A model generated the notes under the pieces. It made no database searches. It was given only the letters and a program-made list of their open reading frames with translations, and was not told the DNA's origin. The translations under genes were made by a program, and so were the position numbers. From contig NW_026262734.1 in the NCBI RefSeq assembly GCF_021869535.1, forward strand, positions 89,161,285-89,225,284: a stretch of DNA of 64,000 nt. The letters run 5' to 3'. Numbering within the stretch: position 1 is the first letter of the stretch; every line of letters starts with the position of its first letter. The DNA is from Mytilus californianus. Its lineage: Eukaryota; Mollusca; Bivalvia; Mytilida; Mytilidae. Shown here piece by piece: positions 56,961 through 64,000 of this stretch.

Positions 56961-57274
56961 ACAAAGACAACACACATTGGTAATAAGTCACTTTTGACTA
57001 TTTAAAATTATAGATCAGTGGACAATATGAAATAAATAGACAAAATTAATATAAATTAAGTTTTATGAAGTAAAATTAGTACAAGAAGTTACATTGTCCA
57101 ATACTATACGGACTTAATATATACAATGGTAGACATTAATTGCTGTACAAAACACTCAATATTGCTGTTGTGATAAACAAAATTGCTTGGAATACATCTT
57201 AATGAGATAATGTTCTATTTACTAAAGTCATTTTATAGTTTTATGATGAATAAGTTAATACACATTTTTTATAG

Positions 57275-59253
57275 ATCACTTGCTATGCATCGAAAGTAAC
57301 ACGAGGGAGAAATACCTATACAAACACCTAGTAAAAATAGTTGGTACTGAAATAGATATACGAAAGAGACAACGAATGTTTATCATACATGATATGGTTG
57401 CAAATGCCTGTTTGTCTAATCCTTCAGAAATTTCAAGTGGAAGTTTAGGCGAGGGACTTAATTTACCAGGCAGTGACAAAGATGTAATGTACGTAGAAAA
57501 TTACTTTGACGTTATACGGAGTATAAGTAATATCAAATACCCAATACATCGTACAACACTTGTTATGGAGACAGATATTGATCATCCTGGATTTACTAGG
57601 CTCAGGTGCAGAGCAGCAGACGTCAATGTACAAAAAAAATGTCAGTGTAATCTAGGGACATGTACAAGTAAAGGGTGGTATCTATCAGTAAACAACTTTC
57701 TTGATTCATATAAAAATCTAACATATAATACACCGTTATCGATGCACGGTCCTTGTTTATCAAATCGAGGAAATAGTTTCGATATAGCATACTGTTTACG
57801 TAGTAAATATCTACCTCATGATGCAATTCCTTGGGTATTCCGGTGTCGATGCCAATGGCCACCTAATTTTGTAATTGACAGGATAATAAATTACGGGTGC
57901 TTGTTAGTACCTATAGGACCAAAAACTGTGTCATACAATGAATTATTATGGAGATTGTCGTTCTCTGTTGCAGAAAAAGTACTGATACATTCGTTTAATT
58001 TTACTCAACTCCTATGTTACGGTCTACTCAAATTAGTGTTAAAGCGTATCGTCAACACACATGATGTAGTCAAAGATTTATTGTGTTCTTACTTTCTGAA
58101 GACGGCTTTATTCTGGATTTCGGAGGAAGTAGATATTGAAACGTTTCAGTTATCTAAAATATATTATTGTTTTACTCTCTGTCTCGATAAAATAATTGCA
58201 TGGGTAACCACATGTTACTGTCCGAACTATTTCATACCTGAACATAATATGTTCCTTGGAAAGATCAATCATCGTAACAATAAGATACTACTATGTGTAC
58301 TTGAGAGTATAAAGTATAGAGGGATTGATGGATTAATCAATAATCTATTCCCGCCTGTCACGGAAAATCACCATTTATCAAGTACAGATAAAGAATTCTC
58401 GTTGATTATGTTAGATTGTCTATTTTACATGACTATTGGTGACTTTGCGTGCATGACGGCGTTACCAATAGGCATTTCAAGTTATTGTAAAGGACTTGTA
58501 ATGGCTAAATCTTTGCTAAAGTCAGAAACCTCTACATTTATTATTGATATTTGTAAATATTATATTGCTGAAATCAGTTCTAAAATAGCACACAAATTAC
58601 CACCACCAAACACTAAAGGTGAAACGTACAGCATACGCAAATGTTATCACACACTTTTACAAAACGGCATCAAGACAGATGCAGTGTCTGGTTGGTTGTT
58701 ATAAGCGTCTTATTATTATGTGACAAGACAGTACAGTGCTACATTAAAACTTACGGATTATATTCTATCAAAATGTTCACCTGACATGATATCAATCGGA
58801 TTCAATAACAGAAAAAAAGAACAAATTTTCAGAAATTACAAATATGATGTACATTCTACAATGACATTGAATGAAAGGATGACAATATTCACCATAGGTG
58901 TTATCGAATACTTATGGAACTCATCACTGATACCAGAAGAACTACAACTGGAAGTTAAAGACCATACAATCAGGATCCCACCAGTTTTTATGACTCACTG
59001 TCTTAGATTTCTATGTTATCACCATCTTGGTGATATCTCCAACAGACGACAGGCATTACGTGATTTATGTCTAACACTTACACCGTCTCCTTCAGAAGGC
59101 TCATTAGCTAATTCATTAACAATACTCGGAGTATGTAATGAGATATCAGGAGATAAAGATGCAGCCTATGAGTGTTATATTAAATCTTTGCAATATATAA
59201 ACTGTAAATGTTCGTCGGCAGAAATACGAAAATTAAAATTGTTTGACATGTAG
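57275..59253 (+). pseudogene. cGLR unit 4, exon 2 (single nonsense codon)
   Basis: The acceptor TTTTTTATAG ends at 57274. The frame is open to TAA at 58702-58704, where unit 2 has TAC in the SGWLLYAS segment, then open in the same frame to TAG at 59251-59253. No other lesion is seen in this exon. The N-terminal half is well diverged (SSGSLGEGLNLPGSDKDVM; a Cys-rich KKCQCNLGTCTSKGW in place of VNCQCCPGTCTGEW), while from about 58022 onward it is nearly identical to unit 2, including about 3 kb of 3' flank. With exon 1 and the promoter gone it cannot make the normal protein. Confidence 0.9.
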
Positions 59254-59356
59254 TCTACATTTTCGAATGTTATGTCTATCTTCAATGATATAAACAATTG
59301 TCGTAATCGATTTGACGTGTTATTGAGTTTTTTTTTTTATCTAAAACAATACACAA

Positions 59357-59362
59357 AATAAA
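59357..59362 (+). promoter_or_regulatory. poly(A) signal of unit 4 (conserved with unit 2)
   Basis: AATAAA about 105 bases after the ancestral stop, in sequence essentially identical to unit 2. Confidence 0.4.
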
Positions 59363-59374
59363 TATTCTCATCTC

Positions 59375-60285
59375 AATCATTTATCGTATCAATTATTACA
59401 TATGCTTTTGATATACAGTAGACCAATTAACTCCATGCTTGTAACCTTGTCACTGACGTAATTTATTTTGGTACCATTTCAAAATCAGTGTTAAATCTGA
59501 CGGCTTTAAGAAAATTTACTTGGCATATGTGTACATAATATGTATGAACTTATCTTTGTATTGCACAAGGACACGTTTTACCATAACTAGTAATAGCGTC
59601 TCTACATTTAATCCATTGGTTGTTGGATGTGTACTGATTGATATTTTAGTCATAGATACATAATTTTTTTTAGCAGTTATTATTGGTTTTGGGCTAGCTG
59701 TTAGTAACTTCGAATACTCTTAGATCTGTACATATATTTGTTGTGGGGAAGTATAAATACCCTGCCAGTTCCATTCTGTTTTTGTTGGACATTTTTTCTG
59801 CTTTGTTTCGATCTGATGAGTTAAGCCTTTTTCAACTGATTTTGCTATTTTTTTTCATTTTGAATTGTTACAATACTGTCCTAGGTTAGGTGGAGGATTT
59901 GGCGCCAATAATCTAGTGTAACACAGCCACATTCTGCATGCGCCTGTCCGATATCAAGTGCCTGTAATTCAGTGGCTGTCGTTTGTTACTTAATCATATT
60001 TATTTTTTGTTCATTACTTTGTCCAGAAATAAGACCGTTTGTTTTTTTGGTTTGAATTGTTTAAATTGTTTTACATTTTATATTTACATTAACGTCTTTA
60101 GTGTGTATTTGCCTCATTGTCAACTTACCACATCTTCTTATTTTCATTATTAGCTGTTGAATTATTGTTAATTCTTTCAAGGGAACAACATATAAATACT
60201 AATATGTAATAATATTCTGATGTTTTCGTATAATCGATACATGTACAAAGTGTGTTATTTGTATCATGTATCATAAATACTAATC
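59375..60285. repeat. unit 4 3' flank, nearly identical to the unit 2 flank
   Basis: It aligns with 33300-34285 with few differences and one missing block near 60085. It includes the shared interspersed repeat at 59890-59985. No gene. Confidence 0.7.
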
Positions 60286-60289
60286 ATGA

Positions 60290-61305
60290 CATTTACAACA
60301 CAGTGAATTGATACATACAAAACACTTATGATGGCACAAATGACATAGTGACATAATACAAATACTAATAATGATACAAGAAACTACTGCTGACATGAAA
60401 AAAAAACCAATGACATGATACGAGATAATAATGATGATACAAGAAACTACTCCTGACATATGCAATAGAATAAAATGATACAAAATACTAATTGTGATAC
60501 AAGATACTACTACTGACATAAAAAATACAATGAAATGAAACAAAATACACTATTTACTAATGATGATACCAGATACTACTCATGACATATGCAAATGAAT
60601 GAAATGACACAAAATACTTATGATGATACAAATAACTACTACTGACATAAACAATAAAATGAAATGATACTAAATACACTATGTACTAATGATGATACAA
60701 GATACTACTCATGACACATGCAATAGAACATGTAGAATGAAATGATACAAAATAATAATGATGATAAAAATAACTACTCCTGACATAAACAATACAATGA
60801 CATGATACAAAATAATAATGATGATACAAGAAACTACTCCTGACATAAACTATACAATGAAATGGTACAAAATGCTAATGATGGTACAAGAAATTACTAC
60901 AGACATAAACAATAAAATAAAAAATGATACAAAATACACTATGTACTAATGATGATACAAGATACTACTCATGACGTATGCAATAGAATGAAATAATACA
61001 AAATACTAATGACGGCATCCTAGACAAAATCAAATGACACAAAATACTAATGATGACATACTTGAACGACACAATGATATAAGATACCATATTTGAAAAC
61101 TCCAAAATGACATGATACAAAAAGTACTTAATAAGAATGAGACAATATTCTAATGATGACAAAAAAGAATAGTTGAAATGATACAAAATATTTTTGACGA
61201 CTTAAACTACATAATGACATGATACAACAAACTAATGATGACATGATACAACAAACTAATGATGACATGATACAACAAACTAATGATGACATTCATTTTT
61301 TCACC
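60290..61305. repeat. ATGATACAAAATACTAATGA minisatellite, unit 4
   Basis: Same array as 34286-35180, with extra repeats near 60650-60780 and three tandem copies of ACTAATGATGACATGATACA near 61225-61290. Copy-number change since the unit 2 and unit 4 flanks became identical shows the array is unstable. Confidence 0.85.
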
Positions 61306-61364
61306 TTTATGACACAATGCAATGGTAAAAATAGTGATGATGTCATACAACATATACGGTTAAG

Positions 61365-62055
61365 TCTGCCTCATATCTTGATTTACATCTAGAAATTGAT
61401 AATGAGGGTCAGTTGAAATCAAAACTTCAGGACAAAAGGGATGATGTCAGCTATCCTATTGTGAACTTTCAATTTCCATGTAGTAATATTGCAGCAGCGC
61501 CTGCATATGGAGTATATATCTCCAAATTGATACGATATTCCCGGGCTTGTATTTCGTATCATGATTTCCTTGATAGAGGGTTGTTGCCCACAAGGAAGCT
61601 ATAAAACTAACAGTTCCAAATGGTGAAGTTGAGGTCATCTCTTCGTAAATTTTACGGACGCCATCACGAGTTGGTTGACCGTTATGGAATAACCGTTTCA
61701 CATATGATATCGGATATGTTAATTATGTCTTTACTACAATCCCCTTCCCTTTTCACGAATGTGAATTACCGAAATCGACTATTTTGGGAGATGTATACTC
61801 CGTAGGCGCTGCTTGGATGCTGTTACATAGAAAGGAAAGTTCACAATTGAGCAACACGACGAGTGCCACATGTGGAGCCGGATTTTCTTACTCTTCCGGA
61901 GCACCTAACACCACTCATAGTTTTTGTTGGATTCATGCTGCTTAGTCCTATGTGTTCTATGTTGTGTCTTGTGTACTATTATTTGTCTGTTTGTCTTTGT
62001 CTTTTTTATTTTTGATTTATGGGTTTGACTGTCCCTCTGGTATTTTTTGCCCGTT
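61365..62055 (+). mobile_element. Penelope-like element relic and tail (unit 4)
   Basis: Nearly identical to 35190-35880: KSKLQDKRDDVSYPIVNF, CSNIAAAPAYGVYISKLIR, the same internal stop, MVKLRSSLRKFYGRHHELVD, then the non-coding tail. It duplicated together with unit 4 and does not represent an independent insertion. Confidence 0.7.
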
Positions 62056-62059
62056 TTTT

Positions 62060-62680
62060 GTGACATAATGAAACCAAACAAAATACTAATGATGGCATGC
62101 ATGACACAATGATGTCATACAAAATAATAGTGATAACATAAACGACTCAATGAAATGATATAAGATACTATTGATGAAAAATCGACTAAATGACAAGATA
62201 CAAAAAAGCGTGATGATATTACGATGCCACTACATGATACATAACTATAGTTGCTTTTATTATCATCAATTTGGTGATATATTCCACAGATGACAGATTT
62301 ATATCTGACGGTGCAAAATAACTTTACTTTTATTAATTTTACGGACGCAATCACGAGTTGGTTGACGGTTACGGAATATCCGTTTCACAGATGATATTGG
62401 ATATGTTCCTTATGTTTTAACTACAATCCCGTGTACATGTAAAGCTGGATCTGCTTACTATTCCTCTAGTTCTTGGGGGGGGGGAGGCGTGGGAGGGGGA
62501 AGGGGGGGGGGGGGGTGTTCGTGTTGCTTAGTCTCTAGTTTTCTATGTTGTGTCTGGTGTACTATTGTTTTTTTTTGTCTTTTTTTGTTGGCCATAGCGT
62601 TATCAGCTTATTATTTTTGATCTATGAGTTTGAATGTCCCTCTGGTACATACAGCGTTTACTGCACTTGACATATCTAAA
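62060..62680. repeat. minisatellite and second PLE tail with G run, unit 4
   Basis: It matches 35885-36560. The G tract at 62475-62515 differs in length and interruptions from 36317-36368. About 30 bases of the flank are missing near 62645 (CTCTGGTACATACAGCG). Confidence 0.6.
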
Positions 62681-64000
62681 TAGATATAAGAAGATGTGGT
62701 ATGAGTGCCAATGAGACAACTCTCCATCCAAGTCAAAATTTATAAAAGTAAACCGTTATAGGTCACAGTACGGTCTTCAACACGGAGCCTTGGCTCACAC
62801 CGAACAGTAAGGTATAAAGGGCCCCAAAAAATTACTAGTGTAAAACCATTCAAACGGGAAAACCAACGGTCTGATCTATATAAAAAACGAGAAACGAGAA
62901 ACACTTATGAACCACATCAACAAACGACAACTACTGATCATCAGATTCCTGACTTAGGACAGGTGCAAACAAATGCAGCGGGTTTAAACGTTTTAATGGT
63001 ACCAAACATTCACCCTTTTTCCGAAACAATAGTGTAACATCACAACATAGAAAGACACACTATAAATTATCAACTGAAATAGCTTAACTCAATCAAAGGA
63101 CATATTAACACCATTGAACATACACTGAACAGATAAATTTGACCTATGACACAATGTAAATACAAAATAAAAAAGCTAAGGGAAGAATAATAAAAGTAAC
63201 ATGTTATATCGGTAAGAAATGTTAAACAATTAAAGAAAAACAATATGCTCGAACAAAAATACCATCCATTTGCAATAACTTTAAACACAGGTAAATGAAA
63301 ATAATTTTGTTGTTAGGTATACGTGTACAGTACCAATAGAGAAAGGAAATATTATTACAAAATAAATAATTTTGATGTTCATAGTACGAAGTGAAAATTT
63401 ATAGTTATACCAAACACTTATCAAAGCTGGTATATAGACCAGGTATAACCCTGAATAACATTAAATAACAAAAAAGCAATACAATTAGTATCAACAGGTC
63501 AAATAAACAAGAAAGTACGATTTGAGAGTACTCGCAGTGACTGACAGCTAGTTAAAAGCCAAAACAATTAATAATAAAAAATCATGCATCAGAGACTAAA
63601 ATCAACTAAAACACATCCCAGGGATTTAGTATTTTAACGTCATGGACAGTCAAAGAAGACATGACTAGTGCAATGCCAAAAATAAATGTATCGACAGACA
63701 GTAGGATAGTTAGGAGTTTAACCTCTTTATAGATCTAAACGAACGTGGATGTGTCTTTATACATCCCACTTGAAAAAAATACAAATTTAGTTATGTTTTA
63801 ATTTGCTGATAACAAAATCGATATTAGTGCCATTGTAAACTATATTCAAAGATCTAATTACAACATTGGTAAGAAAACCTTTACTAATAAACCTGTTTAA
63901 AGGTTCGATGAGTTTACACGGATCACATAGTGATTTCCGCGCTTTAAGTACAATATTACCGTAAAATTTAGGATGTGAAATACCGTTTTTAATCAGTTTT
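62681..64000 (+). mobile_element. long copy of a common mussel interspersed element, running off the window
   Basis: It starts TAGATATAAGAAGATGTGGT and interrupts the flank that in unit 2 reads CATATCTAATGTATG (about 36549). It contains CAACTCTCCATCCAAGTC, CAGTACGGTCTTCAACACGG and, further on, CATGACTAGTGCAATGCC and CCGTAAAATTTAGGATGTGA, which I associate with the same long element in Mytilus. No ORF of note. It belongs to the same family as 42384-42835 but to a different subfamily. The right end is outside the window. Confidence 0.6.

Noticed and set aside
1..64000. Bacterial contig with a cGAS-like (CBASS) operon
   Set aside because: Introns with GT/AG borders, TATA boxes, poly(A) signals, satellites and PLE relics show an animal nuclear genome; there is no effector gene or operon layout.

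Overview
The window looks like nuclear DNA of a marine bivalve, most probably a mussel close to Mytilus. It is AT-rich and has spliced genes with GT/AG introns. It is crowded with repeats that I recognise from mussel sequences: Penelope-like (PLE-type) reverse transcriptase relics, short interspersed elements, and MITEs with subterminal TTCGTGG motifs. Nothing points to a bacterial or organellar source. The species call is inference.

Layout. Bases 1-102 are the last coding exon of an unrecognised gene, followed by its 3' UTR. Bases about 800-7200 are intergenic and hold relic repeats, including a minus-strand PLE reverse transcriptase. From about 7.2 kb to 62.7 kb the window is a four-unit tandem array of one ancestral segment. 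Each unit had an upstream flank, a 48-bp minisatellite, a promoter region, a 331-bp exon 1, an intron and an exon 2 of about 2 kb, followed by a PLE-derived 3' flank. Exon 2 encodes a Mab-21/cGAS-like nucleotidyltransferase (cGLR family) with a C-terminal TPR-like extension.

Gene state. Unit 2 (29822-33180) is the only copy with every part intact: 771 residues, all catalytic motifs, a conserved TATA box and a poly(A) signal. Unit 1 (17051-23275) is a heavily damaged pseudogene. Unit 3 (45017-48166) has a single 14-nt deletion; it keeps its promoter and a complete catalytic core and could make a 557-residue protein without the TPR-like tail. Unit 4 (56351-59253) lost its promoter and half of exon 1 in a deletion at a GTTTTT microhomology, and it also has a frameshift and a nonsense codon.

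Insertions. These include ten 536-bp satellite units (10023-15438) that carry a hammerhead-ribozyme-like core; two TA-flanked Tc1/mariner-type non-autonomous elements (17948-20701, 51386-52427); a 2.2-kb element with about 99% identical 452-bp direct repeats and an empty site in unit 3 (37068-39265); several MITEs; and three copies of a common mussel interspersed element. The paralogous units serve as empty-site controls for several of these.

Biology. cGLRs are innate immune sensors that make cyclic dinucleotides to activate STING, and they are expanded in bivalves. This window shows birth-and-death evolution of such a family: tandem duplication, patchwork conversion between copies, and loss of three of four.
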